From Chitinophagaceae bacterium (GTDB lineage: Bacteria > Bacteroidota > Bacteroidia > Chitinophagales > Chitinophagaceae): a stretch of DNA of 64,000 bases. This document shows positions 34,195 through 43,766 of the stretch, in pieces. The stretch covers positions 1 to 64,000 of the forward strand of contig JAMLHK010000014.1 of the NCBI GenBank assembly GCA_023957155.1. Reading direction: 5' to 3'. The translations under genes and the position numbers were made by a program. The first letter of the stretch is position 1, and each line of letters starts with the position of its first letter. The notes under the pieces were generated by a model, which was given only the letters and a program-made list of their open reading frames with translations, was not told where the DNA came from and made no database searches.

Positions 34195-35649
34195 TCAGGA
34201 AATAATATCCCGTACTACCGTGCCGGATACATCGGTTAATCTGTACCTCCTGCCCTGGAAGCGGTAAGTGAGCTTTTCATGATTGAAGCCCAGCTGATTT
34301 AAAATAGTAGCGTGAAAATCGTTGATGTGTACGGGATTTTTTACAATGTTATATCCAAACTCATCGGTCTCTCCATATACTATACCGGGCTTTATACCAC
34401 CACCGGCCATCCATATACTGAAGCAGCGGGGATGATGGTCCCTGCCGTAATTGTCTACGCTCATGGCCCCCTGGCAATAGTTGGTTCTGCCAAATTCACC
34501 ACCCCATATCACTAAAGTTTCATCTAATAATCCTCTTTGTTTAAGATCGGTGATCAATGCGGCAGAGGGCTGATCTACATCTTTTGCCTGTCCTCTCATT
34601 TCATTGGGGAGATTGCCATGCTGATCCCATCCCTGGTGGTATAGCTGGATAAACCGCACCCCGTTTTCCGAAAGTTTTCGTGCCAGGAGGCAATTCGCAG
34701 CATAGGTTCCCGGAATAAGGCATTCAGAGCCATACAGTTTTACAATGTCGTCTGATTCTTTAGACACATCCATGATTTCCGGAACAGCAGTCTGCATCCG
34801 GTAAGCCATTTCGTATTGTTGAATTTTAGCGGCAATTTCAGGATCCCCGAATTTTTTGAGCTGAATTTCATTGAGCGCCGCAACCTGGTCTAACATTTTA
34901 CGCCGCGATGTCCGGTCCATACCATCAGGATCCTGCAAATACAAAATAGGATTTTCCCCGCTGCTGAACTGTACTCCCTGGTGAACGGAATCTAAAAATC
35001 CGTTTGACCACAGTTTGGAGTATACTCCCTGGCCGTTTCCTTTACCACGCGACAGCAATACACAAAATGCCGGAAGGTTTTTATTTTCTGTGCCCAGCCC
35101 GTAGCTCACCCACGAACCCATACTGGGACGGTTTCCCTGCTGGGCCCCGGTTTGAAAAAACGTCAATGCCGGATCGTGGTTGATGGCTTCGGTGTGCAGC
35201 GACCTGATGATACACAGCTCATCTACCACTTTGGCCATGTGTGGAAATACTTCGCTTACCCACGCCCCCGATTGCCCGTGCTGGCTGAATTTATAATAAG
35301 AGCCTATCAGCGGGAAAGACTTTTGCCCGGATGTCATGCCGGTGAGGCGTTGCCCCTGCCGGATGGACTCAGGAAGATCCTGCCCCATCATGGTATTGAG
35401 GGTAGGTTTATAATCAAATGTTTCTAACTGGGAAGGGGCCCCGTTCTGAAACAGGTAGATCACTCTTTTGGCTTTAGGCGCAAAATGAGGGATACCGGGA
35501 ATAAAACCCGCATCTTCTTCGGCAGTTCCATCAAAAAGTCCGGGAATAAGCAGCGAGCCGAGAGCGGCACTGCCCAGCCCGATGCTCATGCGGGATAAAA
35601 ACTTGCGGCGGTTGATATTCAGCCCGTATTGTAATAGTTCTTTATTCAT
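34195..35649 (-). CDS. Tat-exported DUF1501 protein
   Basis: A 484-residue protein. The leader NINRRKFLSRMSIGLGSAAL is a twin-arginine signal, so the protein is folded before export. The DUF1501 domain (sulfatase/alkaline-phosphatase-like fold) is recognised from RVIYLFQNGAPSQLETFDYKP, the AINHDPALTFFQTG segment, WDQHGNL and the VIWGGEFGRTNYCQG block. Catalytic activity has not been established for the family as far as I know. It sits 20 bp after its PSCyt1/DUF1549/DUF1553 partner, a fixed pairing in Planctomycetes and Verrucomicrobia. Confidence 0.9.
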   Translation of the reverse strand: MNKELLQYGLNINRRKFLSRMSIGLGSAALGSLLIPGLFDGTAEEDAGFIPGIPHFAPKAKRVIYLFQNGAPSQLETFDYKPTLNTMMGQDLPESIRQGQRLTGMTSGQKSFPLIGSYYKFSQHGQSGAWVSEVFPHMAKVVDELCIIRSLHTEAINHDPALTFFQTGAQQGNRPSMGSWVSYGLGTENKNLPAFCVLLSRGKGNGQGVYSKLWSNGFLDSVHQGVQFSSGENPILYLQDPDGMDRTSRRKMLDQVAALNEIQLKKFGDPEIAAKIQQYEMAYRMQTAVPEIMDVSKESDDIVKLYGSECLIPGTYAANCLLARKLSENGVRFIQLYHQGWDQHGNLPNEMRGQAKDVDQPSAALITDLKQRGLLDETLVIWGGEFGRTNYCQGAMSVDNYGRDHHPRCFSIWMAGGGIKPGIVYGETDEFGYNIVKNPVHINDFHATILNQLGFNHEKLTYRFQGRRYRLTDVSGTVVRDIIS

Positions 35650-35669
35650 CCGTATATTTTTTAACCTGT

Positions 35670-37991
35670 TCAGGTTTTTGTAATGGCTTCATCCATATTA
35701 TATATTACCTGCACCATACGTACAAGGGCGGCTACTTCCGGGGCAGGGGTACTTTTGATCTTATATTCTCCCACTTTGATCACCTGGTCTATGGTTGCCG
35801 GGTTGGACTTGAAATAGTCCTGCTGCTCATGAAGGTATTCCAGTAAAATATCCTGCTCCTGTTTAGCCGGGCGCCGGTTAATGATACGTAAAAAAGCATC
35901 GGTAACGGCTGCCTCAGGTTTATCCTGCTTTTGTACCAACCGGTCGGCTAAGGCAACCGAGGCCTCCAGTATAGTAGGATCATTCATCATGATCAGTGCC
36001 TGCAACGGGGTATTGGTTCTTGACCTTTTCACTTCACACTGATCCCGGTTACTGGCATCAAAGATGATCATGGAAGGAGGGGGAACGGTTCGCTTAATAA
36101 AAGTATACATTCCTCTCCGGTACAACTTGTCGCCATGATCCTGTTTATAGGTGGAAAGCAATCCCCTGCCGGATGTGGCTAATTCCCAGAGTCCCGGCGG
36201 TTGATAAGGTTTAACGCTGGGGCCGCCGATAATGGGACGCAATAGCCCGCTGCTTGCCAATACCATATCACGTACCATCTCTGCATTCATACGAATGCGG
36301 GGTGCATACGATAAATAAATATTCTGCGGATCGGCTTTTAATTTTTCCGGGGTAATTACGGATGACTGCCGGTAAGTTGCCGACATGTAAATTTGCTTTA
36401 CTAATCTTTTAATATCCCATCCATGTTCCCGGAAATCAACGGCCAGCCAGTCTAATAATTTAGGATGGGTGGGCAGATCGCCCTGCATACCGAAATCATT
36501 TGACGATTTTACTATTCCCCGCCCAAATATTTCCTGCCATATCCGGTTGACAAAAACCCGGGCAGGAAGTGGATTCTTTTCATCAAAAAGCCATTTTGAA
36601 AGTCCGAGCCGGTTTTTAGAAAGTTCGGGAGAGAATGCCATAATTGCGTGGGGAGTAGCCGGTTGCACTTCCTCAGCATGCTGGTCATATTCTCCCCGGG
36701 TAAGAACATACGTTTTTCTCGCGGTATCCATATCCTTCATCACAGATACCTGTAATCCTATTGTGTCGGAACTGGTGATAAAGTTCAGCACGCCTTTCAG
36801 GTCTTCCTGCGTAATATCCATGCGGGGGTTTTTGGCAAAAGTTTCATGCCCGCCTACGGATGATTCTAAGCCTACTTCGTTAATGCTGTTGAAGAATGCG
36901 GAAAGCTCAAAGTATTCCTTTTGTGAGATGGGGTCGTATTTATGATCATGACATTTAGAACATTCAATCGTCATACCCAGCAGGGCGGTACCCAGGGTAT
37001 TGGTTCTGTCCACTACATATTCTACCCGGTATTCTTCATCAATTACGCCACCTTCTTCGGTGATCTTATGATTGCGGTTAAAGCCTGTTGCGAGGATCTG
37101 TTCTTTTGTAGCATCAGGGATTAAATCACCGGCTAACTGCCAGGAGACAAACTCATCGTAAGGCATATTGTTATTAAACGCATGTATGACCCAGTCCCTC
37201 CAGGGCCATTGCGACCGGTAATTGTCGTCCTGGTACCCGTGTGAATCGGCGTAGCGGGCTACATCTAACCACGGGATCGCCATACGTTCCCCGTAGGCAG
37301 GCTTTTGTAACAGCGCGTCAATCGTCTTTTCATAGATATCAGGATCCGTGCTTTGTATAAAGCTGTCTATCATACCGGGTGTTGGCGGCAGACCGGTAAT
37401 ATCCAGGGCTATCCGCCGGAGTAATTTTTCTTTATCGGCTTCCTCATTGGGGGAAAGCCCGTGTTCTTCCATCTTATTTAAAATAAAATGGTCTATTTCA
37501 TTTTTGGGCCAGGTTTTGTTTTTGATTTTGGGCAGCCCGGCTTTTTGTGGGGGAACAAAAGCCCAGTGCGGCTCGTACTTTGCTCCTTCTTCAATCCATT
37601 TTTTTATGATGGCTACCTCTTCTTTGGTAAGCGCAGGAAGATTGCCGGAAGCAGGAGGCATCCGGTAACTGGTATCGGTAGAGGAAACGCGGAGAAATAC
37701 TTCAGACAGGTTGGGTTTACCCGGTACAATGGCATGCGATCCCGGGTTTTCTTTTAATGCTTTATATGCTTCTTCCCGGATATCTAATCTTAGATCCGCC
37801 TCCCGTTTATTGGCATCGGGGCCATGACAGGCATAACATTTGTCGGAGAGGATAGGGCGTACCTGGAAATTATAGCTGATGGTTTCCGAACCGGGGCTGT
37901 CATTCATCTCTTCTCCGCCTAAATAGAGGAAAGTGAGTAGTATAGTAATAATGGCCAATGCTCCAAGGGCAATTACGTATTTTCTTTTCAT
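35670..37991 (-). CDS. PSCyt1-DUF1549-DUF1553 protein
   Basis: A 773-residue exported protein; N-terminal hydrophobic helix (VIALGALAIITILLTFLYL), then a PSCyt1 cytochrome domain with CYACH at 52-56 for covalent haem and RMPPASGNLP as probable axial-Met region. DUF1549 follows at about 165-370 (EIDHFILNKMEEHGLSPN, ALDITGLPPTP) and DUF1553 at about 485-720 (LFDEKNPLPARVFVNRIWQ, MNDPTILEASVALADRL). It is the first gene of a four-gene run with DUF1501, NHL and cytochrome-LRR proteins. Confidence 0.92.
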   Translation of the reverse strand: MKRKYVIALGALAIITILLTFLYLGGEEMNDSPGSETISYNFQVRPILSDKCYACHGPDANKREADLRLDIREEAYKALKENPGSHAIVPGKPNLSEVFLRVSSTDTSYRMPPASGNLPALTKEEVAIIKKWIEEGAKYEPHWAFVPPQKAGLPKIKNKTWPKNEIDHFILNKMEEHGLSPNEEADKEKLLRRIALDITGLPPTPGMIDSFIQSTDPDIYEKTIDALLQKPAYGERMAIPWLDVARYADSHGYQDDNYRSQWPWRDWVIHAFNNNMPYDEFVSWQLAGDLIPDATKEQILATGFNRNHKITEEGGVIDEEYRVEYVVDRTNTLGTALLGMTIECSKCHDHKYDPISQKEYFELSAFFNSINEVGLESSVGGHETFAKNPRMDITQEDLKGVLNFITSSDTIGLQVSVMKDMDTARKTYVLTRGEYDQHAEEVQPATPHAIMAFSPELSKNRLGLSKWLFDEKNPLPARVFVNRIWQEIFGRGIVKSSNDFGMQGDLPTHPKLLDWLAVDFREHGWDIKRLVKQIYMSATYRQSSVITPEKLKADPQNIYLSYAPRIRMNAEMVRDMVLASSGLLRPIIGGPSVKPYQPPGLWELATSGRGLLSTYKQDHGDKLYRRGMYTFIKRTVPPPSMIIFDASNRDQCEVKRSRTNTPLQALIMMNDPTILEASVALADRLVQKQDKPEAAVTDAFLRIINRRPAKQEQDILLEYLHEQQDYFKSNPATIDQVIKVGEYKIKSTPAPEVAALVRMVQVIYNMDEAITKT

Positions 37992-38271
37992 ATGGCAAGT
38001 TTAACAACCTGGATTTTAAGTTGTTTACTGTTGCACCTGTTTGGGGAATTTTATATCCCGATTGTTTATTAATGCCGTCCCCGGGAAAAGCAGGTGCTTT
38101 ACAAAAGTGCATTTAAAGGTAAAGAAATCTTTTGGCTGTTGGGGAAAGTTTTTCTACAATGCGTTTATCCCGGATGATAAATATTTTGTTTTTTTAGCAT
38201 ATATACCCTGCTTCATATCCCGTAGTAGGGGGATGAAAAATGAGATAGTGTTAAAATTTTAAATATGATCT

Positions 38272-39489
38272 TCAGCTTGCCCGGGGATTTTGATTGATTC
38301 CCGGTACGGCTGCTTTATATAGTACGGCTCCGGTAATTGTACTTATCGTATAGTTTTCCGCAGCTGTGATCAATACGGCATCTCCCTTTTTTACATGCAG
38401 GCTTTTGCTGTCGGAAGCTATATCGGCTTCTCCTGTGGTGACCAGCAATATTTCTGCTGAATAGGCGGTATGCCTATACAGCGATTTGCTATCGGATATA
38501 ATTTTACTTATTTCAAAATCGGGCACGGGGCAGTGGTATATCGTTTCGGATCCTTTTTTTTCTCCGTCCAGGATACGGGGAACAATACCCTCAAACAAGG
38601 TATGCTTCAAAAGTTCCGGTACATCAATATGTTTGGATGTTAACCCGCCCCGTAATACATTATCGGAGTTAGACATTAATTCAATATTCTGTCCTTCGAG
38701 GTAGGCGTGGGGAACACCGGCTTCCTGGAATATAGCTTGTCCCGGAAGCAGGCGGACAATATTAAAAAAGTAAATGGAGAATATTCCCCGGTCGGTATTT
38801 TCGGAGTTCCCGTTATTCGTTGCTTTACATGCCCAATATGCCGGGTCGGATTTTTGAAGCCGGTTATTTTTATATAGCGATGCAGCTTTTTGAAGTACCG
38901 GTTTCCATAGCGCATTGACCTGCGACTGTGGCATTTCCATGACCTGCCTGTATAAACCGTAATAACCTTCTTTTTCAAATACCGGTAAAAAAGGTTGCAG
39001 CGCTTCCGTTTGCTGCAGGGTTTGTAATAATTTTTTTTTCTCTTTGAAACCGTGCAACAGCCAAAATTCACTTAGTGCCACCATCACTTCCGGCTTATGA
39101 TTATCGTCTTTATAGTTCCGGTGAGCGGCATGAACGGGTATACCCATCTCATTCTCCCTTGCAAAGCCTTTTTGAGCTTCCGGTTTGGAGGGGTGTACCT
39201 GTATAGACAGCATATCTTTTACGTCTAATACTTTAAACAGGTAGGGCAGGTTGCCAAACTGTGCTAAAACATTCTCACCTAATATACCAATGGCATTATT
39301 ATTAATAAGCTCTTGTAAAGAGAGGTAATGATCGTCTTTATATTCTGCAACGGCAGGTCCGTTGGCGTGTACACCCAGCCAGTATTCTGCAAAAGGCTGC
39401 TGGTCTTTGTTTTCTATACCTAACAATCCGGGAATAAATCCGGTACCTCCCCATGCATAGTGTTGTACTTTCCCTTTAAGTTTATACAT
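38272..39489 (-). CDS. manA: Mannose-6-phosphate isomerase, class I
   Basis: Interconverts mannose 6-phosphate and fructose 6-phosphate with zinc, feeding sugar-nucleotide synthesis or mannose use. Zinc ligands are visible in LSIQVHPSKPEA (Gln and His), NHKPEVMVAL (Glu) and GVPHAYLEGQN (His). The frame extends 16 codons upstream into the rnhA gene, but the ATG at 39489 gives the expected MYKLKGKVQHYAWGG start and leaves a 10-bp gap after rnhA, so it is preferred (405 residues). Confidence 0.92.
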   Translation of the reverse strand: MYKLKGKVQHYAWGGTGFIPGLLGIENKDQQPFAEYWLGVHANGPAVAEYKDDHYLSLQELINNNAIGILGENVLAQFGNLPYLFKVLDVKDMLSIQVHPSKPEAQKGFARENEMGIPVHAAHRNYKDDNHKPEVMVALSEFWLLHGFKEKKKLLQTLQQTEALQPFLPVFEKEGYYGLYRQVMEMPQSQVNALWKPVLQKAASLYKNNRLQKSDPAYWACKATNNGNSENTDRGIFSIYFFNIVRLLPGQAIFQEAGVPHAYLEGQNIELMSNSDNVLRGGLTSKHIDVPELLKHTLFEGIVPRILDGEKKGSETIYHCPVPDFEISKIISDSKSLYRHTAYSAEILLVTTGEADIASDSKSLHVKKGDAVLITAAENYTISTITGAVLYKAAVPGINQNPRAS

Positions 39490-39499
39490 CGCCTGATTT

Positions 39500-39976
39500 T
39501 TATGCTTGCTCCCGTTCCTGCTCATAGACCTCGTCAATCAGCAGGTTTTTGCCATCTGCCGCTGTTGTGGCAAGTTCATCACAACGGTTGTTGTATGGAT
39601 TATCTGCATGTCCTTTCACCCATACAAACTGTAGGTTGTGCTTTTGTGAAAGCTGATGGAAACGTTTCCAGAGATCCTTATTTTTTTTGCCCCCTTTAAA
39701 GTCAGTGTTGATCCATTTTTTCAACCATCCTTCTTTTACGGCTTTAACCACGTACTGGCTGTCGGAGTAGATGGTAACGGACAGGTTATGCTTGGTTAAT
39801 GCTTCCAGGGCAGCAATTACGGCCATCAGTTCCATGCGGTTATTGGTAGTGAGCCGGTAGCCCTTTGATAGTTCCTTTTCTGCAGCGCCCCATTTTAAAA
39901 TGGCACCGTAACCTCCCGGCCCGGGGTTACCCCTTGCCGCTCCGTCTGTATAAATGATGAGTGTTGGGTGAGACAT
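39500..39976 (-). CDS. rnhA: Ribonuclease HI
   Basis: Degrades RNA in RNA-DNA hybrids, removing primers and R-loops. The catalytic set is present: D in IYTDGAARGNPGPGGYG, E in NRMELMAVIAAL, D in IYSDSQYVVKA and the last D in NNRCDELATTA, with the GHADNPYN flap. At 158 residues it matches the E. coli enzyme. manA follows 10 bp on, so the two are likely cotranscribed. Upstream lies the tail of a cassette-like gene. Confidence 0.96.
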   Translation of the reverse strand: MSHPTLIIYTDGAARGNPGPGGYGAILKWGAAEKELSKGYRLTTNNRMELMAVIAALEALTKHNLSVTIYSDSQYVVKAVKEGWLKKWINTDFKGGKKNKDLWKRFHQLSQKHNLQFVWVKGHADNPYNNRCDELATTAADGKNLLIDEVYEQEREQA

Positions 39977-40226
39977 AGTTATTGCTACAAGCGTCCTGCA
40001 GTTTTGTGCAGGCGTGACAATAGTATTGCGCCTGCCCGTAACTGCTGTTGATTAATAATTTTTTGTTGAAGATAAGCACAAAAGCCGATAGATATTCGTC
40101 CCATCGGAACCACAGATGATAGTAGCACTTAGCTGATAATACAGGGACCGGCCATCCTTGCATGAAACCAATTGTTAGCGGTTCGTTGTTGTCGTCTGTC
40201 TTGATTAAGCCTGTCTTCTTTTCGTG
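39977..40226 (-). other. Structured non-coding tail after the NTF2-like gene
   Basis: The 250 bp downstream of the NTF2-like gene (read on the minus strand) starts with GAACCGCTAACAATTGG and ends with a perfect hairpin, CCTGCA/TGCAGG at 39993-40010, then GACGCTTGTAGC. No coding signal is seen. Its form, a long tail starting in CGCTAACA, resembles the tails of gene-cassette-like units. Confidence 0.35.
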
Positions 40227-40670
40227 TTATATGAGTCCATGCTCTTTTAACGCGGCCTGCTCATTGCCAGTTATCCAGGCAAATATTTTATGTTGATTCT
40301 CCTTTGTTTGAGTAAAGTAAATATTCTCAAATTCAATACTTACTTTTGAATTGTCCGGTTTAATGAAATTTGACTTCCAAAGCACTTTAGTCATTGTGTG
40401 AAATTCGTCCAAGATGACTATTTCCTTTGAAACAATGTCCATGGAAGTAGTTCCAATTTTTTTGTAAAAAATATAGCCCTTCAGTAAAAAATCTCGTAAT
40501 TCTTTGTCATTCCTGCCACATTGAACCCCTAACGGATTAGCTCCAATAAAGCAGTCCGAATACAACCCTGCGGTTTGTTCAATATCGTGAGCATCTACGC
40601 TTATCGCATTATTAAATATATCCCTGTACTGGTTAAAAAAGTCGTCTACCTGTTGTTTCCTGTTGTTCAT
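40227..40670 (-). CDS. NTF2-like/SnoaL-like small protein
   Basis: A 147-residue cytoplasmic protein with an NTF2-like look: an N-terminal helix pair (VDDFFNQYRDIFNNAISVDAHD), a central FLLKGYIFYKKIGTTSMDI segment and curved strands with alternating hydrophobics (MTKVLWKSNFIKP, VSIEFENIYFTQT). Such domains are used for small-ligand binding or simple catalysis; no active site is evident. It is a lone gene with AT-rich codon use and structured flanks, hinting at transfer as a unit. Flanks differ from both neighbours. Confidence 0.6.
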   Translation of the reverse strand: MNNRKQQVDDFFNQYRDIFNNAISVDAHDIEQTAGLYSDCFIGANPLGVQCGRNDKELRDFLLKGYIFYKKIGTTSMDIVSKEIVILDEFHTMTKVLWKSNFIKPDNSKVSIEFENIYFTQTKENQHKIFAWITGNEQAALKEHGLI

Positions 40671-40865
40671 TTCTATGATACGAAGACGTTAATTTGATCT
40701 GTCACACAACCTGTCTGTCTGTTTGTTATTTGTAGTGGTGTCTGTTACAATGACCGCCAATGCGGGTATTTGACTTGTGATTTAGCCTTTTTCGTTCTGA
40801 CTTTCCGTGTACCGGTCACAATCTCGATTTTTTGTTTCTTGTTATTTCTTATCTGGTGCTTCCCT

Positions 40866-42494
40866 TTATACCTGGAAAACTCCCAGGCTGAATGTGTCGG
40901 TTATTTTTTTGTGATTAGCCGCCGCTATGCCTTCTGCAATCAATTTACGGGTGTCCGCCGGGTCAATAATATCGTCTACCCATAGCCGTGCGGCTGCGTA
41001 GAAAGGAGTAGTTTGTTTTTCGTAGCGGCTTTTGATATCATCCAGTATCTTTTTCTCTGCCGCGGGGTTAATGCTTTCTCCTTTTGCTTTCAGTGCATTG
41101 ATCTGTATTTGCATTAAGGTTTGCGCTGCCTGGTCTCCACCCATTACGGCTATTTTTGCAGAAGGCCACGCATAAATAAACCGCGGATCGTAGGCTTTGC
41201 CGCACATTGCATAATTACCGGCGCCGTAGGAGTTGCCAATGATAAACGTGATCTTGGGAACCACGGAATTAGCTACGGCATTCACCATTTTTGCCCCGTC
41301 TTTTATAATGCCTGAGTGTTCGCTTCGGCTGCCTACCATAAACCCGGTTACATCCTGCAAAAAAACTAACGGTATATTTTTCTGGTTACAATTCATAATA
41401 AAACGGGCAGCCTTGTCCGCGCTGTCGTTATAAATAACACCTCCCATTTGCATTTCACCGCGCTTTGTTTTGATGATTTTACGCTGGTTGGCTACAATAC
41501 CCACAGCCCATCCTTCAACGCGGGCATAACCGCATAAAATGGTTTGTCCGTAATCGCGTTTGTACTGATCAAATTCCGAATTATCGGTTATTCTTTCTAT
41601 AATATCCAGCATATCGTATGGCCGGGTAGCATCTGATGGCAGGATACCATATATTTCCGAGGGATCTTTTTTAGGCGGGGCGCTTTTGATCCTGTCGAAT
41701 CCTGCGGTTTCTTTTGCTCCCAGTTTGGCCATGATCTTTTTGATCTGGTCCAGGCATTGCTCTTCCGTATCGAATTTATAGTCGGCAATACCGCTTATTT
41801 CGGTATGCGTTATGGCTCCTCCCAGGCTTTCGGCATCAGTTTCTTCTCCTATTGCTGCTTTCACGAGGTATGGCCCGGCAAGAAAAATAGAACCGTTGTT
41901 TTTTACCATTAGCGTTTCATCGCTCATGATGGGAAGATAAGCTCCTCCTGCCACGCAGGCGCCCATAACGGCAGCGATCTGGGTGATGCCCATTGCGCTC
42001 ATCCGCGCATTGTTGCGAAAGATCCGCCCAAAGTGTTCCTTGTCCGGGAAGATCTCATCCTGCATGGGTAAAAAAACGCCTGCACTGTCTACTAAGTAGA
42101 TGACCGGCAGATTATTTTCCATAGCAATCTCCTGCATACGCAGGTTTTTTTTACCGGTTACCGGAAACCAGGCCCCCGCTTTCACGGTCTGGTCGTTAGC
42201 AATTATAACACATTGCTTCCCGCTTACGTATCCGATACCGGCAACGGTTCCCCCTGCGGGACATTCTCCAAATTCTTCATACATCTCATAACCCGCAAAT
42301 ACCCCGATCTCTATAAAGGGCTTATTGGCATCGGTTAAATAGGTAATACGCTCCCGTGCCAGCAGCTTATTCCTTTCTTTTTGCTTTAGTATTGCTTTTC
42401 TGCCACCACCTGAGTATATGATCTCACGCTCCTGCTTTACTAAGCTTAAGACCAGTTTCAGCGCATCTTCATTTTTATTATGTTCCATATTCAT
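40866..42494 (-). CDS. Acyl-CoA carboxylase carboxyltransferase (beta) subunit
   Basis: A 542-residue biotin-dependent carboxyltransferase, nearest to methylcrotonyl-CoA carboxylase beta (leucine breakdown). Signs are IYLVDSAGVFLPMQDEIFP with FGRIFRNNARMSAMGI, the GGAYLPIMSDE loop, IFLAGPYLVKAAIGEE and the C-terminal GNSYGAGNYAMCGKAYDPRF and VMGGDQAAQTL. Those are the two crotonase-like halves for biotin and acyl-CoA. Propionyl- or geranyl-CoA carboxylase are less likely alternatives. The alpha (biotin) subunit is not in the window. The Dabb gene lies 24 bp upstream on the same strand. Confidence 0.85.
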   Translation of the reverse strand: MNMEHNKNEDALKLVLSLVKQEREIIYSGGGRKAILKQKERNKLLARERITYLTDANKPFIEIGVFAGYEMYEEFGECPAGGTVAGIGYVSGKQCVIIANDQTVKAGAWFPVTGKKNLRMQEIAMENNLPVIYLVDSAGVFLPMQDEIFPDKEHFGRIFRNNARMSAMGITQIAAVMGACVAGGAYLPIMSDETLMVKNNGSIFLAGPYLVKAAIGEETDAESLGGAITHTEISGIADYKFDTEEQCLDQIKKIMAKLGAKETAGFDRIKSAPPKKDPSEIYGILPSDATRPYDMLDIIERITDNSEFDQYKRDYGQTILCGYARVEGWAVGIVANQRKIIKTKRGEMQMGGVIYNDSADKAARFIMNCNQKNIPLVFLQDVTGFMVGSRSEHSGIIKDGAKMVNAVANSVVPKITFIIGNSYGAGNYAMCGKAYDPRFIYAWPSAKIAVMGGDQAAQTLMQIQINALKAKGESINPAAEKKILDDIKSRYEKQTTPFYAAARLWVDDIIDPADTRKLIAEGIAAANHKKITDTFSLGVFQV

Positions 42495-42518
42495 GTCAGC
42501 AGCGTATTAAGTAGCGGG

Positions 42519-42899
42519 CTAATCCTTTGCCCAGTAGTCTACCACCAGTACCTTATCTAAATGGGGACTTAACACATCCACAAAGGCTTTATGAGCCGGA
42601 TGCGGAAGGTATATCGCCCTGTCTTTTTCACTGGTAAAACTAACAAAAAAACAATGGGTATATCCCTGTGCCAGGTTTTCCGGGCTGTTGTTCGTGCCCC
42701 ATTCAAATGCCTTAATTTCTTTGATTTTTGAAGGAAGCGCTCTGAATGCATCTTCCACTTCTTTTACCTGCAGGGCGGTAGATTCTTCCTTAAACTTGAA
42801 TAAAACAACGTGTCTGAGCATTTTTTTCTCTTTGTTATTGGCTGAAATAATGGTGCCTGCAAGTATGCAGACAGCGATGATAGTAATTAATTTTTTCAT
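42519..42899 (-). CDS. Exported Dabb (stress-responsive A/B barrel) protein
   Basis: A 126-residue protein with signal peptide (MKKLITIIAVCILAGTIISA) and one Dabb dimeric alpha/beta-barrel domain starting at MLRHVVLFKFKEE. The domain features ENLAQGYTHCFFVSFTSEKD and the terminal VLVVDYW strand. A cytoplasmic form could start at the internal ATG before LRHVVLF, as many Dabb proteins do, so an exported protein is favoured but not certain. A TTG-N20-TATATTTG promoter lies upstream. Confidence 0.8.
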   Translation of the reverse strand: MKKLITIIAVCILAGTIISANNKEKKMLRHVVLFKFKEESTALQVKEVEDAFRALPSKIKEIKAFEWGTNNSPENLAQGYTHCFFVSFTSEKDRAIYLPHPAHKAFVDVLSPHLDKVLVVDYWAKD

Positions 42900-42948
42900 T
42901 TCATCCGGGTTTTAAGTATAGTATGTAAAGTAAAGATCAAATACCGGT

Positions 42949-42979
42949 CAAATATAATCTTATGGATTACACTTTCCAA
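42949..42979 (-). promoter_or_regulatory. Promoter upstream of the Dabb gene
   Basis: On the minus strand, TTG (plus 42977-42979) and TATATTTG (plus 42949-42956) are 20 bp apart, with the start codon about 50 bp downstream. This matches the Bacteroidota pattern. Confidence 0.55.
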
Positions 42980-43144
42980 CGGGTCCCGCGCTTTTTGCCT
43001 GTTTTCTTTTTCTGCCGGAAACGAAGCGTGATACCAAAGAAATGAATAGCCCGGATCGTATTATAATACAGAAAGCGATACGTACATGTACATACCGCTT
43101 CTGCATACCGTTAAGTAAAGCCTTAGAATGAAATGGGTTTCCTG

Positions 43145-43462
43145 CTATTGTTCCAATGTGATTTGTCCTAAATCTGTTGTTTCACCGTCCTTTACTTCCA
43201 CTCCTTCTTTAGCTGCATTTTTGTAAGGAGGGTTTGCTTCGATGATCACTTTATAGATTCCCGGTTTGGCATCTGTTATTTCAAATGCGCCATCGGCAAT
43301 GTCTGTTTTAAGTGTATCCGTATCGGAAATAGCCCAGGCTCTGACCGCTGCATCCGTGGGACTGACGGTGCCTTTTAACGAACCGTTGGTGATTACATTA
43401 AATGCAAATAATCCTGCGGCGATAATACTTAATGCCGTCAATGTAAGCTTTGTCTTTTTCAT
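43145..43462 (-). CDS. Small exported carboxypeptidase-regulatory-like domain protein
   Basis: A 105-residue protein with a signal peptide or anchor (KLTLTALSIIAAGLFAFNV) followed by a single Ig-like beta-sandwich with the pattern LKGTVSPTDAAVRAWAIS, GAFEITDAKPGIYKVIIEA and EVKDGETTDLGQITLEQ. That is the carboxypeptidase regulatory (CarboxypepD_reg) fold also seen at the N-terminus of SusC proteins. The role of such free-standing domains is unknown. Monocistronic. Confidence 0.72.
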   Translation of the reverse strand: MKKTKLTLTALSIIAAGLFAFNVITNGSLKGTVSPTDAAVRAWAISDTDTLKTDIADGAFEITDAKPGIYKVIIEANPPYKNAAKEGVEVKDGETTDLGQITLEQ

Positions 43463-43665
43463 AACGCTGGAATTTTTATTGATTATGTAATAAATTACTT
43501 TATCATTCTTCCGGGCGGGTGCGTTATCATTCTTCGGGGAAGCAGGATCAGGTGGGATAACCTATCAAAGGCAAGTACTATGCCAAAAGGATAACCGGGA
43601 TTTGTTAAAATACATTTTCAAATTAGCCCGGGGTACTTATACACAAGCGTGTATATCCCGGCCGG

Positions 43666-43732
43666 TTGCTCTTCTTTCGTTTTACTATATTTGCCACATC
43701 TTTTAATTACTAAAATAATTAGTATACCTTTG
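43666..43732 (+). promoter_or_regulatory. Two overlapping promoters for the parE-parC operon
   Basis: In the 304-bp gap before parE, TTG 43666-43668 with TATATTTG 43686-43693 (17-bp spacing) forms one good promoter. TACCTTTG at 43725-43732 is a second exact -7 match, with no clear -33 partner. Nothing else was seen in the gap. Confidence 0.55.
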
Positions 43733-43766
43733 CCTGTTTTTAAAAAGCAGCATACAGAAATCGCTT

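Noticed and set aside
38676-39071. Minus-strand open frame of 131 codons
   Set aside because: It lies inside manA in another frame and has a composition of basic and aromatic residues without motifs.
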